From contig SUZG01000003.1 in NCBI GenBank assembly GCA_015060015.1, positions 1-64,000 of the forward strand: a stretch of 64,000 nt of DNA. Direction: 5' to 3'. The position numbers were made by a program, and so were the translations under genes. This DNA comes from Rikenellaceae bacterium. Its GTDB lineage: Bacteria; Bacteroidota; Bacteroidia; Bacteroidales; Rikenellaceae. Below are positions 25,161 through 33,568 of this stretch, piece by piece. Positions within the stretch are counted from its first letter, which is position 1, and every line of letters begins with the position of its first letter. A model generated the notes under the pieces. That model ran no database searches. It saw nothing but the letters and a program-made list of their open reading frames with translations, and had not been told where the DNA came from.

Positions 25161-26987
25161 TTACTGCAGGGTTATGGTGTAGTTGTTGTTGTACTTAATA
25201 AGCATCCACTCCTGATTGATGTATCGCTGGCCTGTGGCCGCCTGACTGAACTTATATGTCGTCTGCAACGGAGTATAGCGTTTGTCGAGCATACTGTAAT
25301 CTATGTCGGCACGCATACCCTGACCGAAGATTATCGCCGCATCATAACCACGATAGGCATAAAGCGACGGCAGCGTCTTGTAGGAACGTATGTAACGGCT
25401 GTCGAAGGCCCTCACTGCAGCGTTGTCACGCTTGGCGTGGTAGGTGGATACCATCATCACATTGTTGTTGAAGAATGTGGTATTGTCTATGTTGTTGAAG
25501 CGGCTCCAACGCGAAGAGCCTAAAACGGCATACTCCGCCACCTTTATACTGCGTTCTGTGTTGGATACCTTCACCGATGCAAACGTGCCGAGAATACGGT
25601 CCACGTCGGTCTCGCGGTTGGCAAAGACGATAAAGAGAATATCCTTGTCGGTGTTCAGAATGTCGATAGTCTCTTCCAAACGGCGTGTCGAGGCTGTACG
25701 GGGCGTGAAGATTGACTCCTTGTTGAAGGTGTAGGTGTAGGCATTGTAGCTCTTACCCTCCAAACGGGCAAGTACCTCCTGCTCAAACTCTGTGTCGTTC
25801 GATGCGGCATAGATAAGGCAAATCTCCTTGTTGCCGTCTATCAGGCTCTCTATCTTATCATACTTCTTCGCGGGCTCGGGTGCCAGCTGATAAATCACCG
25901 GCGACTGAATAGTGTCGATGCTGGCCAATGGCGATACTATGGGGACCGAGTTCCTCTCCGCATATCGAACAACAGGTTCCAACTCGTCCTCATATACAGG
26001 CCCTACGATGAGGTTTGTCCCCTCAAAGAGTTGTCCCGATACGATACTGTCGATGCGAACAGAGTCGTGAGCCGTATTATACAGCGTGAGTGATGTCTCG
26101 CCGCGACCTCTGCTCTTCAACTCCTCCAAGCCGAGCAGAAAACCCTGATAGAACTCCACATAGTTGGCATTGGGACGATTACCCACACTCAAAGGCAACA
26201 TAAGAGCTATTTTGAGTGGCTGTTCTGCTGTCAAAGACCGGAAAACGACATTCTCGCCCTCTTTCAGGCCCTCCTCCTTCTGCTCTGCCGCTGCAACCTC
26301 TTCGGCATCCTGCGGCTTGGGAACGCGAATCATAGCACCCGCCTTCAAGCCCATAGAGATATCGTTCAGCGTAGCAAACTCCTCCTCTGTGATGCCGTAG
26401 CGACGCGACAGCGAGTAGATAGTCTCGCCCGCCTGCACGACGTGGTAGATGTAGGCATCGTCATCCTCCACCTTGTTGAGATTGTCGGCATACTCCTGCA
26501 ACTCCTGCTGTGCCTCCTGCTCCGATGATTGTCCTATGTCGGCACGGCGTATCCACAACGACTGCCCTATCGATAGCTCCTGCGGGTTGATGTTGGGATT
26601 ATCCTCGCGAAGCGTCTCAACCGAGATGTCATACAGACGAGCAATGGCATAAAGCGTCTCGCCCGCCTTTACCTTGTGTGTGATGAAGTCCTTCTTGCGT
26701 CTCTTTGCAGCCTTCTCTTTTTCGCTTACGGGAATCTTTATCGTCTGGTCAATCTTTATGCCGTCGGCAGCATTGGGGTTATTCTCCCTGATGATATCGA
26801 CCGTAGTATTGTACTCGCCGGCAATGGAGAAGAGTGTGTCGCCAGCCTTGACCGTATGGACATAGAACTTCTTGCCGTTGATAAAGACTATGACCTGCGA
26901 CTTCTCAACCGCAGGCATTGTAGATGCATAGCCCGTCGTCACAGAGAGGGCTATGATAAGCGTGAAAAAAAGTTTTACCAATCTCAT
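25161..26987 (-). CDS. LysM-repeat protein with periplasmic-binding-like domain
   Basis: A 608-residue secreted protein: signal peptide (to about residue 21), three LysM peptidoglycan-binding modules at roughly 37-82, 102-147 and 180-223 (each with a KAGDTL/KAGETL/QAGETI start), then a 350-residue domain resembling type 1 periplasmic-binding proteins (LPLSVGNRPNANYVEFYQGFLLGLEEL...). That architecture resembles LpoA/LivJ-like folds that regulate peptidoglycan synthases rather than carry ligands, but this is inference. Located between the exonuclease and rex. Confidence 0.82.
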   Translation of the reverse strand: MRLVKLFFTLIIALSVTTGYASTMPAVEKSQVIVFINGKKFYVHTVKAGDTLFSIAGEYNTTVDIIRENNPNAADGIKIDQTIKIPVSEKEKAAKRRKKDFITHKVKAGETLYAIARLYDISVETLREDNPNINPQELSIGQSLWIRRADIGQSSEQEAQQELQEYADNLNKVEDDDAYIYHVVQAGETIYSLSRRYGITEEEFATLNDISMGLKAGAMIRVPKPQDAEEVAAAEQKEEGLKEGENVVFRSLTAEQPLKIALMLPLSVGNRPNANYVEFYQGFLLGLEELKSRGRGETSLTLYNTAHDSVRIDSIVSGQLFEGTNLIVGPVYEDELEPVVRYAERNSVPIVSPLASIDTIQSPVIYQLAPEPAKKYDKIESLIDGNKEICLIYAASNDTEFEQEVLARLEGKSYNAYTYTFNKESIFTPRTASTRRLEETIDILNTDKDILFIVFANRETDVDRILGTFASVKVSNTERSIKVAEYAVLGSSRWSRFNNIDNTTFFNNNVMMVSTYHAKRDNAAVRAFDSRYIRSYKTLPSLYAYRGYDAAIIFGQGMRADIDYSMLDKRYTPLQTTYKFSQAATGQRYINQEWMLIKYNNNYTITLQ

Positions 26988-27024
26988 ACTATAAAATTAA
27001 CGTAATCCTCGCAGATTATCGTAT

Positions 27025-27792
27025 TCAGCTCTTCTTCGTTTTGAGGTATATCTCGGTGATTACCTTCTTTGTAGCCAATGGGAAATCGCCGTTCATCATC
27101 CAAGAGTAGTAGCTCGGCTCCATCTCGAAAATCTCCGCCACGCTGCGACCCTTATACTTTCCGAAGCCAAAGACCTCAACGCCCTTGTCGTCGTAGTAGA
27201 TGCGGCCGGCAAAGTCGGCAACCTCACCGCGAGAAGAGAACTCCGCCAGCGATGCTATGTCGTTCTGCAACTCCGGATAGCGGTCGAGCTGTGCTTTCAG
27301 CACTTCGTAGGTGGCACGCGTATCGGCCTCTGCCGAGTGAGCATCAACGAGCTCCTTGTCGCAATAGAACTTATAGGCCGCAACGAGTGTTCGCTGCTCC
27401 ATCTTGTGGAAGATGTTCTGCACATCGATAAACTTGCGGCTCTTGAAATCCACATCGACATTGGCACGCAGGAACTCCTCGACCAGCATAGGCAAATCAA
27501 AGCGGTTGGAGTTGAAGCCTCCGAAGTCGCACCCCTCGATGAACTGGCTCAACGACTTTGCTATCTGGGCAAAGGTGGGAGCATCCTTCACATCCTCGTC
27601 GGTAATTCCGTGTATGGCCGTAGCACTCTCCGGAATGTGCATCAGAGGGTTTATGCGGCGTGTCTTGACAATCTCCTCGCCATTGGGCATAACCTTTATC
27701 ATCGAAATCTCGATGATGCGGTCCTTGGTGGTATCAACGCCCGTTGTCTCCAGGTCAAAGAAGACAATCGGGCGTTTAAGATTCAAATTCAT
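27025..27792 (-). CDS. DnaQ-like 3'-5' exonuclease
   Basis: A 255-residue DEDDh exonuclease. FFDLETTG with Asp13 and Glu15 is ExoI; FNSNRFDLPML contains the ExoII Asp; HSAEADTRAT has the catalytic His and final Asp. A C-terminal extension (FGFGKYKGRSVAEI...YYSWMMNGDFP) resembles the small C-terminal domain of exodeoxyribonuclease X-type proteins. It may serve as a proofreading subunit or a repair nuclease; the position 10 nt after dnaN supports a replication link. Confidence 0.88.
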   Translation of the reverse strand: MNLNLKRPIVFFDLETTGVDTTKDRIIEISMIKVMPNGEEIVKTRRINPLMHIPESATAIHGITDEDVKDAPTFAQIAKSLSQFIEGCDFGGFNSNRFDLPMLVEEFLRANVDVDFKSRKFIDVQNIFHKMEQRTLVAAYKFYCDKELVDAHSAEADTRATYEVLKAQLDRYPELQNDIASLAEFSSRGEVADFAGRIYYDDKGVEVFGFGKYKGRSVAEIFEMEPSYYSWMMNGDFPLATKKVITEIYLKTKKS

Positions 27793-27802
27793 CGTAAAGC
27801 AG

Positions 27803-28927
27803 TTATGCGTTAATCATCATCGGCATAAGCAACATAAGCGTCTCGCTGCTCTGCTTGTCATCGTAGACGGGCTTGAACACACCGGCACGGGTAGAGTCTG
27901 CCAGCTCAATCACTACGGTAGGAGTCTCAATGTTAGAGAGAATCTCCACCAGGAATGTTGATTTGAAGCCGATAGTTACGGGCTGACCCTCGTAGCTGCA
28001 AGAGATGGTCTCGTTAGCCGATACAGAGAAGTCTATATCCTGTGCTGTAAGATTAACCTTGTTGTTGGCAATATCCATGCGGATAAGGTTTGTTGTGGGG
28101 TTAGAACATACCGCCACACGCTTGATACCGTTTACGAACTCCACACGGTCGATAAGCACTCGGTTGGGGTTGCTTGCAGGAATAACGGCGTTATAGTTGG
28201 GATAGTTACCCTCGATAAGACGACAAACGAGCTTGAAGTTCTTCAACTGGAATGTCGCATTCTTGGCATCGAATTGCACCTCAACAGGCTCCTCCTCCTT
28301 CAACAGAAGGTTTTTGAGCAGGTTAGCGGGCTTCTTGGGCAGGATGAACGCCGCTGTAAAATTGGCAGTATGCTCTGCTGCATACTTAACCAGCTTGTGT
28401 GCGTCGGTAGCAACGAAGGTCAAAGCATCGGTCGTGAAGTCGAAATATACACCATTCATCACGGGACGCAACTCGTCATCAGCCGTAGCGAAGATAGTCT
28501 TGTTGATACCACTCACAAGCATATCCACATCGAGAGTGATGTTCTTGCTGCCTACACCCAAAGTCTGTGTTGCAGGATAGCTTACGGCACTTGCTCCGGG
28601 GATAGAGAGGTGACCGCTGCTCCAGGTAATCTGAATCTCCCAGGTAGTGTCATTTACCTCAATCACCAGAGGAATCTCCGGAAACTCCTTCAATGAGTCC
28701 AACATCAGCTTTGCGGGGGCTGCAATGACGCCCTCTCTCTCGACATTATCAACGGCGATAGAACCTATAAGTGTTGTCTCCAAATCAGAGGTTGTAACTG
28801 TCAATTGACCATCTTTAAGCTCCATAAGGAAGTTCTCCAGAATGGGAAGCGAGCTCTTGTTGCTGATAACTTTGCCTGTGGTTGCCAACAATGACAACAA
28901 CGCAGAACTTGATACTGTAAATTTCAT
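27803..28927 (-). CDS. dnaN: DNA polymerase III beta sliding clamp
   Basis: A 374-residue ring-forming processivity factor. N-terminal MKFTVSSSALLSLLA, the internal LPILENFL and SSGHLSIPG segments and the C-terminal tail that ends ...LMLLMPMMINA follow the family pattern of three similar domains. It is the first gene of the run dnaN-exonuclease-LysM-rex-ribF-thioesterase-yhhN, whose gaps are 1-37 nt. No dnaA or origin-like DnaA-box cluster is next to it. Confidence 0.97.
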   Translation of the reverse strand: MKFTVSSSALLSLLATTGKVISNKSSLPILENFLMELKDGQLTVTTSDLETTLIGSIAVDNVEREGVIAAPAKLMLDSLKEFPEIPLVIEVNDTTWEIQITWSSGHLSIPGASAVSYPATQTLGVGSKNITLDVDMLVSGINKTIFATADDELRPVMNGVYFDFTTDALTFVATDAHKLVKYAAEHTANFTAAFILPKKPANLLKNLLLKEEEPVEVQFDAKNATFQLKNFKLVCRLIEGNYPNYNAVIPASNPNRVLIDRVEFVNGIKRVAVCSNPTTNLIRMDIANNKVNLTAQDIDFSVSANETISCSYEGQPVTIGFKSTFLVEILSNIETPTVVIELADSTRAGVFKPVYDDKQSSETLMLLMPMMINA

Positions 28928-29001
28928 CTCTTGTAATCTATTTTGTTATAATTATTTTCCTGTTGTTTGTGTGCTTGCGTTATAGTGCCGTCCTTATAGC
29001 C

Positions 29002-29883
29002 TTATAGCGTTGAGAGCTTGTCCAGAGCCATACGAATCATCTCCTTGACGAATGGCTTGTAGTCGGTGCAGGCATCCTTTGCGATACGCTGTGCGATGAT
29101 TGTGCAGATTGTTGTGGCACGGTGTCCCATCAATGCTGCCATACCCGCAAGAGCCGAACTCTCCATCTCGAAGTTGGTTATGCGGCGACCGCCATAGCGG
29201 AACGACTCAATCTTGCTGTTTAAGTCGGGATCCAGCGGACGCAGACGCACCCAGCGACCCTGCGGAGCATAGAATCCGGGAGCAGCGATAGTTATACCCT
29301 CGGTTGTAGAGTCTTTGAATAGCTCCCACAACGAGTCATCAGAGTTGATGAAGTATGGTTTCGGGAGAAGTTCATCCCACGCCGTATGCTCAACGAAGGC
29401 CTTCTCAATATCCAAATCACAAACCTCGTTACGGCCTGCGTAGTAGTTCAAAAGGCCATCGAAGCCTACCGATGTGCGGGCAAACACAAAGTCGCCGACC
29501 TTGATATCTGCCTGCAAAGCACCCGAAGTGCCGAGGCGTACGAGAGTCAGCTGTCGCTTCTGCTCCTTCACCTTGCGTGTGGCAAAGTCGATATTAGCCA
29601 AAGCATCCAGCTCGGTAACCGAGATGTCGATATTTCCAATACCGATACCCGTTGACATTACGGTCATACGCTTGCCTTTATAGCTTCCGGTAACGGTATT
29701 AAACTCGCGATTTGATACACGACACTCAACAGTGTCAAAGAAGTCGGCCACCATAGCAACGCGGCCCGGGTCGCCGACCAGCAATACGATGTCGGCTAAC
29801 TGCTCCGGCAACAGATGAAGATGGAAAATTGAGCCATCCTCATTGATAATCAGCTCGGAAGAGGGAATAATTCTGTCTTGCAT
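29002..29883 (-). CDS. Nucleoside phosphorylase (uridine phosphorylase-like)
   Basis: A 293-residue enzyme of the PNP/UDP phosphorylase family that cleaves nucleosides with phosphate. VLLVGDPGRV (phosphate-binding Gly/Arg), MSTGIGIGN and the FEMESSALAGMA ribose-site motif are present. I choose the start at 29883 (MQDRIIPSSELI), which lines up with the family; two upstream ATGs would add 12 or 26 residues with poor sequence. Base specificity is not certain. It lies 74 nt upstream of dnaN on the same strand but probably has its own transcript. Confidence 0.88.
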   Translation of the reverse strand: MQDRIIPSSELIINEDGSIFHLHLLPEQLADIVLLVGDPGRVAMVADFFDTVECRVSNREFNTVTGSYKGKRMTVMSTGIGIGNIDISVTELDALANIDFATRKVKEQKRQLTLVRLGTSGALQADIKVGDFVFARTSVGFDGLLNYYAGRNEVCDLDIEKAFVEHTAWDELLPKPYFINSDDSLWELFKDSTTEGITIAAPGFYAPQGRWVRLRPLDPDLNSKIESFRYGGRRITNFEMESSALAGMAALMGHRATTICTIIAQRIAKDACTDYKPFVKEMIRMALDKLSTL

Positions 29884-30001
29884 TATTTTTTTTGTTTGTT
29901 TATCTTTTTTATGTGGCATAAAAGTAATATATTTACATCGAATTACAAAATAAATTGACATTTTTTTACATAGGTATTACTACAATTTAGGTATTTCATA
30001 T

Positions 30002-31390
30002 ATGGCACTTATCAAATCTATTTCGGGTATCCGTGGCACTATTGGCGGATATCAGGGTGATAATCTCACACCGATAGATGTAGTGAAATTCACTACGGCT
30101 TATGTCCGCTTTATGCAGGAGAAGCATAACGGCAAAAAACTTACCATTGTTTTGGGTCGCGATGCTCGTCTCTCGGGTGAGATGGTCGGAGGTATTATTG
30201 AGGGTACATTGCTCGGCTGCGGAGCCGATGTTATCAATGTCGGATTATGTACCACTCCCGGAACGGAGATGGCTGTGATTACGCATAAGGCCGACGGTGG
30301 AATAATAGTTACTGCCTCGCATAATCCAAAGCAGTGGAATGCCTTGAAGTTATTGAACGAAAAGGGAGAGTTTTTGAATGATTCCGAGGGTCGCAGAGTG
30401 CTGGCTTTTGCAGAGGATGAGCAGTTCGCTTTCCCACAGATAGATGCTATTGGTAAAGTCATTCTGCGAGAAGACTTTAACCCTGTTCACATAAAGCAGG
30501 TTTTAGGTCTTGAAAGAGTCAATACAGAGGCCGTCAAAAAGCGTCATTTCAAGGTCGTTGTCGATGCCGTAAATTCGGTTGGAGGAGTTGTAATTCCTGC
30601 CCTGCTTCGCGAGCTCGGATGTGAGGTTGTCGAGCTGAATTGTACGCCCAATGGAGAGTTCGCACACAACCCCGAGCCACTGCCCGAAAACCTGACTGAA
30701 ATATCGGAGGTCATTCGCCGCGAGGGGGCCGATTTGGGCGTTGTTGTCGATCCCGATGTTGATAGACTTGCCCTCGTATGCGAGGATGGTACGATGTTTG
30801 GCGAGGAGTACACTCTGGTAGCCGTTGCGGACTATATACTATCTCATAATATAGGTAATACGGTATCGAATTTAAGCTCTTCGCGTGCCCTGCGTGATGT
30901 TACTGTGGGCAGAGGCGGCGAGTATGCTGCTTCGGCCGTTGGCGAGGTAAATGTTGTGGCGAAGATGAAGGAGGTTGGAGCCGTTATCGGTGGCGAGGGT
31001 AATGGCGGAGTGATATATCCGGAGCTTCACTATGGTCGCGATGCTCTGGTGGGCGTGGCTCTGTTTTTAAGTCTGCTTGCTGCAAAAGAGTGCAAGATGA
31101 CCGAGCTGAAAGCTACCTACCCCGCTTACTTTGCATCGAAGAATAAAATAGCTCTCACACCGGCTATCAATGTGGATGAGGTGTTGCGTGAAATGAAAAG
31201 TCGCTATGCCGGCGAAAATGTGAATGATATAGATGGTGTAAAGATTGATTTTGCCGATAATTGGGTGCATCTGCGAAAGTCCAACACCGAGCCTATTATC
31301 CGCATCTACACCGAGGCAAAGTCGCAGGCAGAGGCTGATGCTCTGGCACAGCGTTTTATCGCAGAGATTAGCTCACTTTGCAACCTATAA
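30002..31390 (+). CDS. glmM: Phosphoglucosamine mutase
   Basis: A 462-residue phosphohexomutase making glucosamine-1-phosphate for UDP-GlcNAc, hence peptidoglycan and LPS. It has the phosphoserine loop TASHNP (Ser106), the metal loop DPDVDRLAL, the sugar-binding GEGNGGVI and the phosphate-binding RKSNTEPIIRIY. The Bacteroidota branch is close to phosphomannomutases, so some ambiguity over the substrate remains. The M20 peptidase follows after 44 nt. Confidence 0.88.
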   Translation: MALIKSISGIRGTIGGYQGDNLTPIDVVKFTTAYVRFMQEKHNGKKLTIVLGRDARLSGEMVGGIIEGTLLGCGADVINVGLCTTPGTEMAVITHKADGGIIVTASHNPKQWNALKLLNEKGEFLNDSEGRRVLAFAEDEQFAFPQIDAIGKVILREDFNPVHIKQVLGLERVNTEAVKKRHFKVVVDAVNSVGGVVIPALLRELGCEVVELNCTPNGEFAHNPEPLPENLTEISEVIRREGADLGVVVDPDVDRLALVCEDGTMFGEEYTLVAVADYILSHNIGNTVSNLSSSRALRDVTVGRGGEYAASAVGEVNVVAKMKEVGAVIGGEGNGGVIYPELHYGRDALVGVALFLSLLAAKECKMTELKATYPAYFASKNKIALTPAINVDEVLREMKSRYAGENVNDIDGVKIDFADNWVHLRKSNTEPIIRIYTEAKSQAEADALAQRFIAEISSLCNL

Positions 31391-31434
31391 CGAGTTTGGA
31401 ACGAATGAAAAAATTATAAAAACAGACTTAAAAT

Positions 31435-32802
31435 ATGAAAGCAGTACACAATTACATCGCAGAGAATAAGGATAGATTCCTTGAAGAGTTGTTCGACCTG
31501 TTGCGTATTCCTTCAATCAGTGCACAATCGGAGCATAAGCCCGATATGGTGCGTTGTGCCGAGTGGCTGGCAGCAGCATTGGTTAAGGCGGGTGCTGATA
31601 GTGCCGAGGTTATGCCTACCGATGGTAACCCCGTTGTCTATGCCGAGAAGATTATCGACCCGAAGGCAAAGACCGTTCTGGTGTATGGTCACTACGACGT
31701 TATGCCCGTAGATCCTCGTGCAGAGTGGAATACCGAGCCCTTTGAACCTGTTATCAAGAATGGCAGAATATGGGGTCGCGGAGCCGATGACGACAAGGGT
31801 CAGCTCTTTATGCACGCCAAAGCCTTTGAGGCGATGTGTGCAACCGATAACCTCCCCTGCAACGTGAAGTTTATGCTGGAAGGCGAGGAGGAGATTGGCT
31901 CGCCAAGCCTTTACAAGTTCTGCGAGGAGAACAAGAAGATGTTGAAGGCCGATATTATACTGGTATCCGATACATCGATGATTTCACTCAATACTCCCTC
32001 CATTACCTGCGGCCTGCGAGGCCTTACATATATGGAGGTAGAGGTTACAGGCCCAAATAAAGACCTCCATTCAGGTCTGTTTGGCGGTGCTGTGGCAAAC
32101 CCTGCAAATGTTCTCACACGCCTCGTTGCATCGCTTGTTGATGAGAATGGTCGCGTGACTATCCCCGGCTTCTATGATGATGTCCGCGAATTGACACCTG
32201 CCGAGCGTAAGGCTTTCAACAAAGCTCCGTTCTGCCTGCGTGATTACAAGAAGGCGTTGGAGATTGGCGACGTGGAGGGCGAGGCCGGCTACACCACTAT
32301 CGAACGTACAGGCGTGCGTCCATCGCTGGATGTGAACGGTATCTGGGGTGGCTATATCGAGGAGGGAACAAAGACCGTCATCCCTTCAAAGGCTTATGCC
32401 AAGATATCTATGCGACTGGTGCCAAATCAGGATTATAAGAAGATTGGAAAACTCTTTGAGAAACACTTCAAGGCGATTGCTCCGAAGAGTGTTAAGGTGA
32501 AGGTCAAGTTCCTGCACGGTGGTGCTCCCTATGTTGCTCCGACCGATATGCCGGCATACAAGGCTGCCGAGAAGGCTATTGTGGATACATTCGGCAAGAA
32601 GCCGTTGCCGTTCTATTCGGGTGGCTCGATACCTATCATCAGTGGTTTTGAACGCATCTTGGGCATCAAGTCGCTGCTTATAGGCTTCGGACTGTCGGAG
32701 GATGCAATCCACTCTCCCAACGAGAGCTATGGTTTGGAGCAGTTTGATAAGGGCGTGAATACCATTCCTTTGTTCTACAAGTATTTTGCCGAGAGCAAAT
32801 AG
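31435..32802 (+). CDS. M20-family metallopeptidase (dipeptidase)
   Basis: A 455-residue zinc peptidase of the M20/ArgE-DapE-CNDP group. Metal ligands and catalytic residues are visible in YGHYDVMPVDP, GADDDKGQ and EGEEEIGSPS, and a dimerisation domain with LHSGLFGG sits in the middle. No signal peptide, so cytoplasmic. It likely cleaves dipeptides taken up from protein degradation; exact specificity is unknown. Ends at a strong terminator. Confidence 0.92.
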   Translation: MKAVHNYIAENKDRFLEELFDLLRIPSISAQSEHKPDMVRCAEWLAAALVKAGADSAEVMPTDGNPVVYAEKIIDPKAKTVLVYGHYDVMPVDPRAEWNTEPFEPVIKNGRIWGRGADDDKGQLFMHAKAFEAMCATDNLPCNVKFMLEGEEEIGSPSLYKFCEENKKMLKADIILVSDTSMISLNTPSITCGLRGLTYMEVEVTGPNKDLHSGLFGGAVANPANVLTRLVASLVDENGRVTIPGFYDDVRELTPAERKAFNKAPFCLRDYKKALEIGDVEGEAGYTTIERTGVRPSLDVNGIWGGYIEEGTKTVIPSKAYAKISMRLVPNQDYKKIGKLFEKHFKAIAPKSVKVKVKFLHGGAPYVAPTDMPAYKAAEKAIVDTFGKKPLPFYSGGSIPIISGFERILGIKSLLIGFGLSEDAIHSPNESYGLEQFDKGVNTIPLFYKYFAESK

Positions 32803-32825
32803 TCGCTTGCAAGAGTAGTTTTAAC

Positions 32826-32860
32826 GATATCCCGACTTCCGAGTTGGGATATCTTTTTTT
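32826..32860 (+). terminator. Terminator of glmM-peptidase
   Basis: GATATCCC (32826-32833) pairs with GGGATATC (32846-32853), extended by an imperfect inner stem, followed by eight T. Confidence 0.85.
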
Positions 32861-32889
32861 TGTGGAGTTTTGAATTTTTCGTATATTTG
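32860..32889 (+). promoter_or_regulatory. Promoter of the DUF4294 gene
   Basis: TTG (32860-32862), 19 bp, TATATTTG (32882-32889). The T run of the preceding terminator supplies the -33 TTG. Confidence 0.7.
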
Positions 32890-32907
32890 TCATAAATAGC
32901 ATTGTTT

Positions 32908-33483
32908 ATGAAACGCACACTGCTGACCATATTGCTGCTGCTTATGCTCTTTACGCCTGCTTCGTCACAGCGGCGGCGTATGCGTGGTGTGAAGTTTCAG
33001 GGCAGCAGCGTCTATAAAGGCGATACGATTGACCATTTCAGTATTGTGCCTGTATATATCTCCAACAAACCCGTAAACATGCGTCGCTACCAGCGATTGG
33101 TGGATGCTGTCAAGAAGGTCTATCCGCTGGCACAGGTGGCACGTGCGAAGATGGAGGGCATGGAGCAGCACCTGCTGACACTCAGCAAGAAAGAGCAGCG
33201 AGCATATATCAAAAATTGCTATAAGGAGATTCTTGACGAATATACGCCAGTTGCCAAGAGGATGACGCGTACGCAGGGTCGAGTCCTGATAAAGTTGATT
33301 GACCGACAAACGGAATATACCGCCTTTGAGATAATCAAGGAGTTTCGCGGAGGCTTTGTTGCAACATTCTGGCAAGGCATAGGAAAATTGTTTGGTCACA
33401 ATCTTAAAACCGAGTATGGCATTGCAGACGAGGATCAGATATTGGAGCAGATAGTTGTCTATTATGAGGCCGGACTGCTGTAA
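32908..33483 (+). CDS. DUF4294 domain protein, secreted
   Basis: A 191-residue exported protein of unknown function. Start at ATG 32908, 18 nt after the promoter box; the longer frame uses TTG. A signal peptide ends near ...PASSQ, then a basic stretch. The central part RYQRLVDAVKKVYPLAQVAR and the C-terminal RVLIKLIDRQT...FWQGIGKLFGHNLKTEYG match my memory of DUF4294, a Bacteroidota-restricted family. No catalytic motif recognised. Confidence 0.78.
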   Translation: MKRTLLTILLLLMLFTPASSQRRRMRGVKFQGSSVYKGDTIDHFSIVPVYISNKPVNMRRYQRLVDAVKKVYPLAQVARAKMEGMEQHLLTLSKKEQRAYIKNCYKEILDEYTPVAKRMTRTQGRVLIKLIDRQTEYTAFEIIKEFRGGFVATFWQGIGKLFGHNLKTEYGIADEDQILEQIVVYYEAGLL

Positions 33484-33531
33484 TGGAGGTGATTTTTTCT
33501 CTTTGAGTGAGCATATATCGTAATATTTTAG

Positions 33532-33539
33532 TATATTTG
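33532..33539 (+). promoter_or_regulatory. -7 box for the GH35 gene
   Basis: TATATTTG lies 30 bp before the true start codon at 33569. The longer GTG frame would begin on the last base of this box. No TTG at the proper distance. Confidence 0.5.
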
Positions 33540-33568
33540 TGTTGCCAAACAACAAACTCATTACTACT

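Noticed and set aside
27803..28927. Replication origin near dnaN
   Set aside because: No dnaA, no cluster of DnaA boxes and no AT-rich unwinding region beside it; dnaN is inside a long operon.
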